Made by a program: the position numbers and the translations under genes. Shown here in pieces: positions 1 to 7,801 of a DNA stretch of 64,000 nucleotides (positions are counted from its first letter, which is position 1; every line of letters begins with the position of its first letter). The DNA is from Epilithonimonas vandammei (GTDB lineage: Bacteria; Bacteroidota; Bacteroidia; Flavobacteriales; Weeksellaceae). The notes under the pieces are model-generated. The model was not told the DNA's origin. It saw only the letters and a program-made list of their open reading frames with translations, and did not search any database. The stretch covers positions 434,001-498,000 of the forward strand of contig NZ_CP034161.1 in the NCBI RefSeq assembly GCF_003860525.1. The letters are read 5' to 3'.

Positions 1-588
1 CAAATAATTTGTAGCACCATCAATATCAACATCCAAACCTTTTAGAAACCAATTATTCAGGTATTTCAGTTCATTTGTTGTTGTATTATCATAATTTTTT
101 CTCAAGTAAGAAATATTTTTAATAATAGGCCAATATGTAATATTTACAGGCTTTAATTTTGTCCTGTATGTTTCAGAATACATTAGTCCTGCTGATTTTA
201 CTCCAACTTCATAATTACTTTCTTTTACAATTCCCATTTCTTTAAGAAAGTTAATATGGTTTCTGTAATCCTTGATAATTGCCCCGAGAATAGTCTTGCT
301 TATAGGGGTATATCCCGTATAATCTTCAATTATTTTCTTTTTTCTCGCAGGAAGAGAATATATCAAATCCAAAATATAAACGAATTTATCTCTCTTAAAC
401 TTAAATGTTGGAGGAGATTCTTGTAAAATCTGGTCTATATCCAAATTTTCAGGAAGATAAAGAGTTACAAATGGAATTTTGGGATAGCCACCCTTAGTTT
501 CTACTACAAGTGATGCTTCTGCACTTGGGCTACTTTGTGTATTTGAGTGAACTTCCGAAGCATAGTTCACTTTTAATGGAGTTTCCAT
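1..588 (-). CDS. Hypothetical accessory protein, 3' end cut by window edge
   Basis: An open frame of 196 codons begins with ATG at 588 and runs without a stop to the left edge, so only the N-terminal part is visible. The first 30 residues are Ser/Glu-rich and probably flexible. After that comes a helical segment with many lysines (around residues 70-120) that could be a winged-helix-like fold, but I recognise no family. A purine-rich GAAGGGG lies just before the ATG, and it falls in a hairpin. The gene is divergent from the ATPase gene at 784 and belongs to the AT-rich accessory region. The reading frame is sure; the function is unknown. Confidence 0.7.
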   Translation of the reverse strand, partial: METPLKVNYASEVHSNTQSSPSAEASLVVETKGGYPKIPFVTLYLPENLDIDQILQESPPTFKFKRDKFVYILDLIYSLPARKKKIIEDYTGYTPISKTILGAIIKDYRNHINFLKEMGIVKESNYEVGVKSAGLMYSETYRTKLKPVNITYWPIIKNISYLRKNYDNTTTNELKYLNNWFLKGLDVDIDGATNYL

Positions 589-591
589 TAC

Positions 592-656
592 CCCTTCTCT
601 TGAAGGAGCTGTGCCTTTGAGGTGTTAATCTCAAGAGGTGCTTTGTATCAAAGCAA
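592..656 (-). promoter_or_regulatory. Three consecutive stem-loops in the leader of the minus-strand gene
   Basis: Three hairpins follow one another. CCTTC/GAAGG (593-597 with 602-606) has a 4-nt loop. TTGAG/CTCAA (617-621 with 630-634) can be extended by CCT/AGG around a bulged G. TGCTTTG/CAAAGCA (639-645 with 649-655) is perfect with a 3-nt loop. The first one, read on the minus strand, contains the purine-rich ribosome-binding sequence only a few bases before the ATG at 588. That suggests a translational control element for this gene, though an origin-like or protein-binding structure is also possible. The pairing is visible in the sequence; the role is inferred. Confidence 0.4.
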
Positions 657-783
657 GTGGAAAATAATTTTTTTACAAAATTACAATTTTTAAAACAAAA
701 ACCAAAATTATTTCATTTTACAAATAAAAACAATTAATATTTTTATTTATATACGTTCATTTTAACATTAAAGTTACAAAACA

Positions 784-1806
784 ATGCAATTAAGACAATC
801 AGAAAGAAAACAAGCCAAGATAAAAATAGGCTTGCAAGGATGCGCAGGAGCAGGAAAAACATTTTCTGCTCTTTTTTTAGCAAAAGGTTTAACTAATGGA
901 GGCTTATCCAAAGTTGCCATTATAGACACAGAAAATGGAAGTGCAGACCTATATGCTCATTTAGGCAATTACAATGTTCTTACACTAGCCCCACCTTATA
1001 CCCCAGAAAATTATATCAAGGCTATTGAAGTCTGTGAGAAAGCAGGAATGGAAGTGATTATTTTAGACAGTATTTCCCATTGTTGGGATGAACTGTTGGA
1101 TTTCCATTCCAAATTAGCTGGAAACAGCTTTACCAATTGGGCTAAAGTCACACCAAGACAAAAGGCATTTGTTGATAAAATCTTGCAAACTAATACCCAT
1201 ATCATTGCTACAATGAGAACCAAGCAGGATTATGTTCTGAATCAGAAAGATGGTAAATTCATTCCTGAAAAAGTAGGCCTCAAATCTGTGCAAAGAGATG
1301 GTTTGGACTATGAATTTACGTTGGTTTTTGATGTGGATATCAAGCATTTTGCTGTATCAAGTAAAGACAGAACAGGACTGTTTATGGGACAACCTGAATT
1401 TGTAATTTCTGAAAATACAGGAAAAGAAATTTTAGATTGGTGTAATGCTGGAACTCAAGTATCAGAAAAACATCAAATGAATATTCCAAGTGAATCTCAA
1501 AGTTCTCCTAGAAGCAATAATCCTAACAAAAATTGGCTTCCCAAAATCAATCCCAAAGAAGCATTTGAAAGCTCTGAAAAGGAAGATTCATTTGCTCCTA
1601 ACCAAGATTTAAGTTTTGTTACTGAAAAGGAAGTGTTTGAAGCTATTACAGGATGTAATGCTATCCAAGAACTCTATGCTTTATACAAACAATTTCCACA
1701 ATTTCAGGAAAGTCTGAGAGTGGATTTTGAAGCAAAGAAATCTCTACTTATTAATCTTACTAATCCTAATAATTATTCAAAAAATGGACACAACAGAATT
1801 CAATAA
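784..1806 (+). CDS. P-loop ATPase, AAA_24/Sak4-like phage or plasmid nucleotide-binding protein
   Basis: A 340-residue protein with Walker A GCAGAGKT (residues 19-26), a Walker B-like VIILDS ending in Asp95, and a RecA-like N-terminal half of about 225 residues. This is the pattern of AAA_24-type ATPases found in phages and integrative elements, where Sak4-like members assist recombination or single-strand annealing. The last 110 residues are Ser/Asn/Pro-rich and probably a linker plus a small tail domain. The stop codon overlaps the next gene, which starts at 1784, so the two are translationally coupled. The fold is well supported; the exact role in recombination or replication of the element is inferred. 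Confidence 0.75.
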   Translation: MQLRQSERKQAKIKIGLQGCAGAGKTFSALFLAKGLTNGGLSKVAIIDTENGSADLYAHLGNYNVLTLAPPYTPENYIKAIEVCEKAGMEVIILDSISHCWDELLDFHSKLAGNSFTNWAKVTPRQKAFVDKILQTNTHIIATMRTKQDYVLNQKDGKFIPEKVGLKSVQRDGLDYEFTLVFDVDIKHFAVSSKDRTGLFMGQPEFVISENTGKEILDWCNAGTQVSEKHQMNIPSESQSSPRSNNPNKNWLPKINPKEAFESSEKEDSFAPNQDLSFVTEKEVFEAITGCNAIQELYALYKQFPQFQESLRVDFEAKKSLLINLTNPNNYSKNGHNRIQ

Positions 1807-2980
1807 AACTCCCAACATAATAGAAGAACATACATTACAAGATACATTACAGATTAGAGGTGTAGCAGATTCAATCCCACTGCATCAGAATAAGAAATCA
1901 CTCAGAAATATTTTTCTTGAAGATGATAATTTTTTGGATATTGAAGATGCAGAAGTATTTTATCCAAGTAAAATGAATGATAATTCTCCTAATAATCTAG
2001 CAAATAATGAGGTTGATACTAAAAATTTAGTTCAGCCTTTTTTAAAGCCTAAAAGCGAGAAAGAATCCAAACCCTTTGTTGTAGCAAACACCACAGAGAT
2101 TGAATTGGAGCATTTGAAGCAAGATTGCATTATTCCTGTATTTTCTAAGGACAATGAGAAAACTATTGCTCATCAGGAATTTATTGATGTAGTGTTTGAA
2201 TCAGTTTCTAAATTATTCCCTTACCAAAGTGTTGCAGAACCTGAAATTAGGGTTTCACACCAAATTAAAGGCAGAACTCCTGATGCTATCCATAAAAATG
2301 CTAAAGATTTATTGGAACACGAAAAGACCATTTATTATGAAAGAATGGCTTTTATCGTGAAAATTCCAAGCATTAAGCATCTAGTAAATGGCAATGAAAT
2401 TTCTCTGTGTGTAGGAGGTGTAAGAAGCTACAATCAAGAAAATCTTTACAACAAAAAAACATTGGAAAGATTCAAGTTTTTTATTGGATTCCAGAATTTT
2501 GTCTGTATGAATTTATGTGTGAGTTCAGATGGATTTGTGGAAGATTTGAGAGTGTCCAATGCTGTTGAACTACAATCTAAAGCTATAGAAGTGATGCAGA
2601 ATTACAATGCTGAACTTCATCTTATGGAAATGAAGGAACTTTCTCAAGATTATCTTTCAGAACATCAATTTGCTCAGTTAATTGGGAAAAGTAGATTGTA
2701 TCAGCACTTACCTAAACTAGAAAAATCCAAAATTCCTTTTCTAAATTTTAATGATAGCCATATCAACACTATGGCAAAAGATTATTATGAGGACAAGAAT
2801 TTTTCTAGGTTAGAAGATGGTAGAATAAACTTGTGGGATGTGTATAATCTCTTTACACAAGCGAATAAATCATCTTATATAGATACTTTCCTAGACAGAA
2901 ATTTGAATGCTTTTGAATTTTCAAAAGGTATTCAGAAAACACTCAATGGTAGTTTTGATTATCATTGGTTTTTGAGTTAA
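1784..2980 (+). CDS. DUF3871 family protein
   Basis: A 398-residue protein starting at ATG 1784. A longer frame opens upstream at 1727, but those 19 extra residues lie wholly inside the ATPase gene, so the 23-bp overlap start is preferred. The first 110 residues are acidic and Asn-rich. The remainder matches, from memory, DUF3871 of Bacteroidota plasmids and integrative elements, including the segment around CVGGVRSYNQENLY. That family has a DUF932-like flavour. Function is unknown; the usual setting is next to an AAA_24 ATPase, as here, which points to replication or recombination of the mobile element. A hairpin terminator follows directly. Confidence 0.75.
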   Translation: MDTTEFNKTPNIIEEHTLQDTLQIRGVADSIPLHQNKKSLRNIFLEDDNFLDIEDAEVFYPSKMNDNSPNNLANNEVDTKNLVQPFLKPKSEKESKPFVVANTTEIELEHLKQDCIIPVFSKDNEKTIAHQEFIDVVFESVSKLFPYQSVAEPEIRVSHQIKGRTPDAIHKNAKDLLEHEKTIYYERMAFIVKIPSIKHLVNGNEISLCVGGVRSYNQENLYNKKTLERFKFFIGFQNFVCMNLCVSSDGFVEDLRVSNAVELQSKAIEVMQNYNAELHLMEMKELSQDYLSEHQFAQLIGKSRLYQHLPKLEKSKIPFLNFNDSHINTMAKDYYEDKNFSRLEDGRINLWDVYNLFTQANKSSYIDTFLDRNLNAFEFSKGIQKTLNGSFDYHWFLS

Positions 2981-2981
2981 C

Positions 2982-3014
2982 AAAACCACCTCACTTCTGT
3001 GGGGTGGTTTTATT
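2982..3014. terminator. Bidirectional hairpin terminator between convergent genes
   Basis: AAAACCACC (2982-2990) pairs with GGTGGTTTT (3003-3011). The stem extends by TCA/TGG through a wobble to a 6-nt loop, CTTCTG. A-rich and T-rich flanks allow termination in both directions. The right arm overlaps the stop codon of the minus-strand fragment ending at 3010. Confidence 0.8.
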
Positions 3015-3909
3015 CGAATAAATATTTAAAATTGATATAATCTGATGTGCTAAAAAGTATACAAACAAGTATAATTATGGTGGACAGCCACAGAATAATA
3101 AATCTACATCTTCTTTTTTCATAAAATTCAATATCTTTTTTAAATTCAGAATCACTGTTTAAGATTTTTTCCACATCATCTTTATTGAGAATATCTTCAA
3201 ACCTTTTCTTTACAAGGTTATATTTTTCATTTGCTCTTTTTAAATCTGAGTTCAACACTACTAATGAAAATAGCAGAAAAATAACAGAAAGTAATAATAT
3301 TCCAATTCCAAACAAAGTTGCCTCTTTTCCAATTGCTGTTGAAACATCTGATTTACTAAAAATTTTAACTACAAATGCTGTGAGATAGAAACTTACAAAG
3401 ACAAAAACAGATTTTTGAAAATTTCCTAAAAATGTATCAAGAGATGCATTTATTTTGTTAGTTACTTGCTCTACTTGTTCATAAATTTTATTTCTTGAAT
3501 CTAAATATTTTGTAAGATTACCTTTTATGTAGAGCTGATTTGCTGATAAAATAGATGGAAATGCTCGGTTATCAAGCTTTATATCATCTTTTTTTAAATA
3601 GAAACCAATTATATTTCTAGCTATTCCCAATTTATCTTCTATTTTTTCTTTGTCTGCATAAATCCATTCATAAATTTTTCTATATTCATTTATACTGTCA
3701 GTAGTGAAAGTTGAAAAATCTAACTCATAATCGTAAGTTTTATGACCTTTCAATTTCAAAAAGATATTGTTATCCTTAATTTCAGAAACATCAAATAAAA
3801 AGATGAGTAAATATACAAGGTGTAGTTTTTGAATAATTTTACCAAAATCATCCAGATTATCTGAGTTATTAAGTGAGAAATTTTCTGGAGTAAATTTAAA
3901 CTCTGGGTA
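3010..3909 (-). pseudogene. C-terminal half of a membrane protein gene split by an IS3-family element
   Basis: The frame is open from a TAG at about 3923-3925, inside the IS end, down to the stop at 3010, and it has no ATG near its beginning. Only a TTG at 3759 could start it. This suggests a severed 3' part, about 300 codons outside the element. It encodes a soluble piece (TYPEFKF...), a long helical region, two close transmembrane segments (about residues 165-185 and 198-220 of the fragment), a coiled-coil-like stretch, and a last transmembrane helix near the C terminus. The presumed 5' half is at 5251-5773 on the other side of the element. Joining the halves across a 3-bp duplication leaves them out of frame, so there may be an extra indel. 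Confidence 0.65.
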
Positions 3910-3911
3910 AG

Positions 3912-3930
3912 TGGTCTACTTTTTTGACAG
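3912..3930 (+). repeat. IS3-family element, terminal inverted repeat (orfB side)
   Basis: TGGTCTACTTTTTTGACAG at the orfB-distal end matches the opposite end at about 16 of 19 positions, with a 2-base gap after the T run. Confidence 0.75.
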
Positions 3931-3967
3931 TTTGTAAATATAGTTTTTTCATTTGAAATTTGCATGC

Positions 3968-4071
3968 GCCAACCGAAACGGAATCGGGCTCTGCTGAGGA
4001 GCAACCTGAGAGGGATAGGTTGGCCGACGAAATATAGTTTTCAAGGGCACTGCTTTTTGCGGTGCTTTTTT
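3968..4071 (+). ncRNA. Candidate structured, terminated RNA inside the IS3 element
   Basis: In the non-coding part of the IS, opposite in direction to the transposase genes, lies a structured stretch. GCCAACC (3968-3974) can pair with GGTTGGC (4018-4024), with an inner GCTC/GAGC hairpin (3988-3991 with 3999-4002). It is followed by a good intrinsic terminator: GCACTGC (4047-4053), a TTTTT loop, GCGGTGC (4059-4065), then six T. The terminator works on the plus strand, on which no coding gene is apparent. This is consistent with a small RNA made by the element, or with a barrier against transcription entering orfB. No promoter was identified, so it is tentative. Confidence 0.3.
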
Positions 4072-4109
4072 CTGAATTATATTTCAGAAGTTCATGCCTT
4101 AAAAAAACC

Positions 4110-4928
4110 TTATGCTGCCTCATATTCCGATGGGGTTTTAAAGTCCAGTGCTTCGTGCGGACGTTCATAATTGTAGTCTTCTATCCAGCGTTCCGTAAGG
4201 TCTTTTACATCCTGAAGGGAGAAAAAAAGGTTGGCGTCCAGCACATCTTCTCTGTAGGTTTTGTTGAAACGCTCGATAATGGCATTCTGCTGTGGCTTTC
4301 CTTTTTGGATTTTAACCCATTCAATGTTGTTTTTATCCAGCCAATCCTGGAAAAGGCCCGAGGTAAACTCCGGGCCGTTGTCCGTGCGTATTCCCTTGGG
4401 CTTGCCGTGCTTCTCAATCATGCGCTCCAAAAAATGGATGACCGCTCTGGACGGCATGGATGTACGCGCATCAATCCCCAGACATTTTCTGTTGTACTGA
4501 TCAACAATATTCAGCGTTCGAAATCGGGATCCCCTCGCCAGTGCGTCACTCATAAAGTCCATTGCCCACTCATCATTTCGCTCCATGGGAACGGAAATAG
4601 GATTGGCAGGATTGTCAAACCGTTTCCTTTTCATTCTTTTGTAAAGCGAAAAACCATACTTCTGATAGACCCTTCGGATTTGCGAAGAACCGTACCCCGG
4701 GTACTTTTTACGAACCTTCACGATGACTTTCTTGCGTCCCAGCCTGCTGGTTCCCAATATCGAGGTGATGGCTTCTCGAAGTTTTTCATCTTTTTCGGGC
4801 ATCCGTTTTTTATAATATTTTGAGGTTCTTGAGTGTCCCATTACGCGGCACACCTTAGCATAACTTATCTCCGGTCTTTTCTCCCGAATATAAGCAATAC
4901 AACGCTCCTTCTGATAAGGTGTTACCAC
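4110..4928 (-). CDS. IS3-family transposase OrfB (DDE integrase domain)
   Basis: A 272-residue frame beginning at a GTG inside the frameshift window. It has an N-terminal HTH_21-like part and an rve integrase core with the catalytic triad: Asp in WAMDFMSD, Asp in RTDNGPEF, and Glu in AIIERFNKTYRE. The segment FRTLNIVDQYNRKCLGI is typical of the IS407 group. It overlaps orfA by 7 bp in the -1 frame, so the working transposase should be the OrfAB fusion made by frameshifting. It looks intact. Confidence 0.9.
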   Translation of the reverse strand: MVTPYQKERCIAYIREKRPEISYAKVCRVMGHSRTSKYYKKRMPEKDEKLREAITSILGTSRLGRKKVIVKVRKKYPGYGSSQIRRVYQKYGFSLYKRMKRKRFDNPANPISVPMERNDEWAMDFMSDALARGSRFRTLNIVDQYNRKCLGIDARTSMPSRAVIHFLERMIEKHGKPKGIRTDNGPEFTSGLFQDWLDKNNIEWVKIQKGKPQQNAIIERFNKTYREDVLDANLFFSLQDVKDLTERWIEDYNYERPHEALDFKTPSEYEAA

Positions 4929-4936
4929 TTTTTTGA
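4922..4936 (-). promoter_or_regulatory. Programmed -1 frameshift site A_AAA_AAG
   Basis: Six A followed by G on the minus strand, in register with the orfA codons AAA AAG. This is the standard slippery heptamer of IS3-family elements. The orfB frame is exactly -1 relative to orfA, and orfB has no good ATG of its own. Confidence 0.75.
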
Positions 4937-5188
4937 GTTGACCTCCTTTAAAATATCGATGGAAATCTGCTGGTCCGCCACAATGCGCTTGAGACGGGCA
5001 TTCTCCGCTTCAAGTTCCTTGACGCGCTGGAGTTCCGAAAGACTCATTCCTCCATACTTGCTCTTCCAGTTGTAAAATGTTTGTTCGGAGATACCGTATT
5101 CCCGGCAGATCTCCGCCACTTTCTTGCCTTCCTGCTGGCTCTGGAGCATCCTGATAATCTGAGGCTCCGTAAATCTTGATTTTTTCAT
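4922..5188 (-). CDS. IS3-family transposase OrfA (HTH domain)
   Basis: An 88-residue protein with a HTH_Tnp_1 helix-turn-helix (KKVAEICREYGISEQTFYNW) and a leucine-rich coiled coil (VKELEAENARLKRIV), as usual for IS3 OrfA. It ends ...NSKKW in the sequence AACTCAAAAAAGTGGTAA. The canonical -1 slippery heptamer A_AAA_AAG (minus strand, about 4928-4934) lies just before its stop and leads into the orfB frame. Confidence 0.9.
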   Translation of the reverse strand: MKKSRFTEPQIIRMLQSQQEGKKVAEICREYGISEQTFYNWKSKYGGMSLSELQRVKELEAENARLKRIVADQQISIDILKEVNSKKW

Positions 5189-5229
5189 TGCTTTTTTTCC
5201 AAAGTTAAAGTTAATACTCCAATTTTAAC

Positions 5230-5249
5230 CTGTCTGAAAAAAGCAGCCA
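5230..5249 (-). repeat. IS3-family element, terminal inverted repeat (orfA side)
   Basis: Read on the minus strand from 5249: TGGCTGCTTTTTTCAGACAG, the partner of the repeat at 3912-3930. Confidence 0.75.
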
Positions 5250-5250
5250 T

Positions 5251-5773
5251 GTACCTCTGAATAATTATAAAAGAGACATTGAATACTAATTTCTTTATTT
5301 TCTAAAACTTCGATATTAGAATTATATCCAATAATATTAGTTTTTTGAAAAATACTTGTAAAGCTGTTTTCAATCAAAATTGGTTTTGTAGCTTCTTGAA
5401 AAATTGATAAAATACTTTTTAGAGACATTTTATTCAAGGTTTCAAAGAAAACATTTTGATTAAATATGATTATCTTGTTCCCTAACTTAAATACCTTTAT
5501 TGTTAGTTTTAGAGTAGGTGTATCAGTTAAATCATCAAATTCTAAATCATTAAAAGTGTTTTGAGATATGGAATATGAATTCTCATCAATTTCTAATGAC
5601 CAATCATAACCTAATGATTTAAAATAGTTATTTATATTATCATATAAAGGTCTGTTTAATAATTTTGTGTTATCTGTTATAGTTACATAGGCAATGTATT
5701 CATACTGCTTAAAATTATCAATATGATTTAAAATTTGATTTTCTGTAAATAAGTGAATTAATGAATTAACCAT
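5251..5773 (-). pseudogene. N-terminal half of the IS-disrupted membrane protein gene
   Basis: The ATG at 5773 lies inside the last codons of the upstream NdpA-like gene (8-bp overlap), so the two genes were one translational unit. About 174 native codons are left. The frame then runs into the IS end and stops at 5225 after a few element-derived residues (HGCFFQTG). The fragment is soluble, Asn/Ile-rich, with no signal peptide. With the piece at 3010-3909 it would form a protein of roughly 470 residues: a cytosolic N-terminal domain and a C-terminal membrane part with about three helices. I cannot name the family. Confidence 0.65.
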
Positions 5774-6800
5774 TTTGAACTATCCAATCCTGAATTTTTT
5801 CATATCCTTCAGAAGAAAGAATCTTAATATATTTATTGCCTTGATCATCTTTTATTGGCTCGATAATATTTTTCAGATTGTCTACAAAATCATTAATGCT
5901 CAAAAACAAATTATTTGCTAATTTAATTTGTGTTTTTATTCTCTTCTTAATCCTCTTTTTCACAACTGTAAATTGAGGATCAAAACCATTTTTTGCTGGA
6001 AGTCCGTTCAGTTTTTCTATTATTTGATTCTTGGGAAAATTTGAATTTACTGGCTCATAATTTTGAACCACATCATCTATAACATTAAAATAATTTAAAT
6101 CATCATTATTTCTATAATGTCCGATAAAAGAATTTTTCAGAATAAGATAGTCTGGATAATATTTATTTTTAAGTGATGTTGATAAAGCAACATCAATGGC
6201 ATTTAACGACTTTTCAGTATTATCATCATCAGTATATTGTTGTTTTAATTCAAGAAAATCATCCCACCAATATTTACTATTATGCTTGTCAAAAACATAA
6301 TTTTCTGATATTTTTTGCTGACCATCAAAAATTATTAATATTGCCTTAAATACTTTTTTCTTTGTATTTAAACCTCTAACTTTTTCGAAATTAAGTTCGT
6401 TTAGAATTTCATCATGTTCAACCTTACAAATTATGATTTGTTTAGTGCCATTAATTTCAAAATGCAAATGTAATAAACTTCCTTTTTGAATTTCAACAGA
6501 CATATTTCTGCTCCTCATCCATTCTTGAGTATTAACCTCTTTTTCAAGTAATCTTTCAGCATTTAATTTTGTAATGTTTTCAATATCAGAATCATTTTCT
6601 AATATTTTATCCAATGAGGTTTTAACCTCAGTATTACCCTCTTTAAAGGTATATGTTCTTCTATTAGGATTTGCAATAATTTCATTTAATAATTCTTCAA
6701 CATAATCATTTAAATTTTGAGGATTTAGTTGGAGATTAATTGGAGTAACAGTATTGTTAATCACATCTATATGATGCAGAAAAAAATCATTGATTATCAT
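5766..6800 (-). CDS. NdpA/NA37-like nucleoid-associated protein (tentative)
   Basis: A 344-residue soluble protein. Three features resemble, from memory, the NA37 (NdpA/YejK) family: an early His-containing segment (FFLHHIDVI), the block GSLLHLHFEINGTKQIIICKV, and a C-terminal pattern with NGFDPQF, then alternating hydrophobics and GNKYIKI. The length also fits. NA37 proteins bind DNA in the nucleoid. It is translationally coupled to a membrane protein gene that is now broken by an IS. A two-gene operon with a DNA-associated protein and a membrane partner in an accessory island is suggestive of a defence or plasmid-stability module. That is inference; a divergent family is possible. Confidence 0.45.
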   Translation of the reverse strand: MIINDFFLHHIDVINNTVTPINLQLNPQNLNDYVEELLNEIIANPNRRTYTFKEGNTEVKTSLDKILENDSDIENITKLNAERLLEKEVNTQEWMRSRNMSVEIQKGSLLHLHFEINGTKQIIICKVEHDEILNELNFEKVRGLNTKKKVFKAILIIFDGQQKISENYVFDKHNSKYWWDDFLELKQQYTDDDNTEKSLNAIDVALSTSLKNKYYPDYLILKNSFIGHYRNNDDLNYFNVIDDVVQNYEPVNSNFPKNQIIEKLNGLPAKNGFDPQFTVVKKRIKKRIKTQIKLANNLFLSINDFVDNLKNIIEPIKDDQGNKYIKILSSEGYEKIQDWIVQNG

Positions 6801-7075
6801 TTGAATTTAATATTAGTTTTTGATTATCAAATATATAAATAAGATTTTATATGATATACCAAATTTTTTTGAAAAAAAATTTTTCAGAGCAATTATTCTC
6901 ACTCTGCCCTCCCTCAACAATACCCCCGCTAGTCCTTGGGAAGCCCCAATAGCCCCCACCTTTCTATAGGAATTTGAAAATTTTAGGCAGATTAAATTTT
7001 AGTTGACAGCAAAATTTGGTTTGTAGAAGTGTGCTTATTTCTGAGAGGTTTTTTCTAACTCAAAAATCAAAAACA
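6801..7075. promoter_or_regulatory. Divergent intergenic region with a G-tract-rich patch
   Basis: This gap separates the minus-strand NdpA-like gene from the plus-strand gene at 7076. Most of it is AT-rich. An abrupt patch at 6904-6965 is C-rich on the plus strand, so the minus strand carries runs GGGGG, GGGG, GGGGG, GGG and GGG, and there is a small hairpin TTGGG-AAGC-CCCAA (6936-6949). It may be a G-quadruplex or protein site upstream of the two-gene module. No clear promoter was found. Confidence 0.4.
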
Positions 7076-7426
7076 ATGGTAAGAATTATCAGTTACAAAA
7101 CAAGACAAAAAGAAGATGGAACAGAGTTTTATCTTCTAGAGGTACAAGGTGGTATAGAAATGATTAAGTCCCAAACAACAGGACAATACTATGCTACAGC
7201 TAAGAAAGCTACTGTATCTACAACCTTTGATGAAGATACTTGTAGAGGACTTATTGGAACAGAATTTCCAGGTAAAGTGGTAAAAATCAAAACAGAGCCT
7301 TACTCTTATACAATTAAGGATTCTGGAGAAGTAATTACACTAGAACACAGATTTATTTATCTTCCTGATGATGTAGATTCACAAGAAGAAGTTATTGCAA
7401 AGGAACTGGAAACTGCTTTTATGTAG
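7076..7426 (+). CDS. Conserved mobile-element hypothetical protein
   Basis: A 116-residue soluble protein beginning MVRIISYKTRQ. The frame extends upstream to a GTG-like start at 7016, but the ATG at 7076 gives the natural start. The sequence has alternating hydrophobics like a small beta-rich fold, with an acidic C-terminal tail. Proteins of this kind accompany DUF3871 genes in Bacteroidota mobile elements, as I recall them. A small OB-fold-like or DNA-processing role is conceivable but not shown. No function is assigned. Confidence 0.6.
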   Translation: MVRIISYKTRQKEDGTEFYLLEVQGGIEMIKSQTTGQYYATAKKATVSTTFDEDTCRGLIGTEFPGKVVKIKTEPYSYTIKDSGEVITLEHRFIYLPDDVDSQEEVIAKELETAFM

Positions 7427-7554
7427 TAAATGAATGAAAATGTCCATTTTGTGTGGTAGTATATATGATGTATGCACAGAATGGACATTCTATTTCTCAC
7501 TTTAATATTTTTTTTCTGGAATGTATGAAGATGTAAAAGTGAATTATAGGTACA

Positions 7555-7574
7555 CTATATCATTATGTTGGGAG
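7555..7574. repeat. 20-bp direct repeat, left copy
   Basis: CTATATCATTATGTTGGGAG is identical to 11414-11433 in the same orientation, 3.86 kb away. The two copies enclose the whole 7853-11408 gene cassette. This could mark a recombination event or former attachment sites. Confidence 0.7.
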
Positions 7575-7785
7575 ATTTGTAAAAATTCTTCTACATATAT
7601 ATTATAGCCAAATTGTGTAGAATTATTTTTGGAATATCTTTTAGATTCTAGTATATGACAGTATTATTTTGAGGATTAATTACCTAATATTAAGATTCTA
7701 GCAGAATTTTGCAAGAAATAATGAAATTACATTTACAATTCTCCTAGAAACTAATAAATAGCCAAATCTTTGCTAATGTCAAATT

Positions 7786-7801
7786 GTTGCAAATTTGCAA
7801 C
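7786..7801. promoter_or_regulatory. Perfect 16-bp palindrome, possible operator
   Basis: GTTGCAAATTTGCAAC is a perfect dyad 52 bp before the start of the gene at 7853. Its size suits a dimeric helix-turn-helix repressor, and an XRE-type regulator is encoded at 9031-9255. The link between them is inference. Confidence 0.4.

Larger units (their letters stand above)
3910..5250 (-). mobile_element. IS3-family insertion sequence, IS407-like group
   Basis: An element of about 1.34 kb with orfA and orfB on the minus strand. Its ends are imperfect inverted repeats: TGGTCTACTTTTTTGACAG at 3912-3930, and on the opposite strand TGGCTGCTTTTTTCAGACAG from 5249. GTA at 3907-3909 and at 5251-5253 may be the target duplication. 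The composition is clearly less AT-rich than the flanks. Both transposase frames are intact, so it may be active. About 180 bp lie between orfB and the left end, and they contain unusual structure (see the ncRNA candidate). The element interrupts a membrane-protein gene. Confidence 0.85.

Noticed and set aside
1727-1783. Upstream extension of the DUF3871 gene
   Set aside because: It lies inside the ATPase gene in another frame and gives a Leu/Ile-rich stretch not seen in the family.
3896-4168. A 90-codon minus-strand frame across the IS end
   Set aside because: It spans the element border and the non-coding IS end and lacks any recognisable domain.
4062-4823. A 253-codon plus-strand frame opposite the IS3 transposase gene
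   Set aside because: It is the antisense shadow of orfB, which has a complete DDE triad; the translated product has no protein-like pattern.
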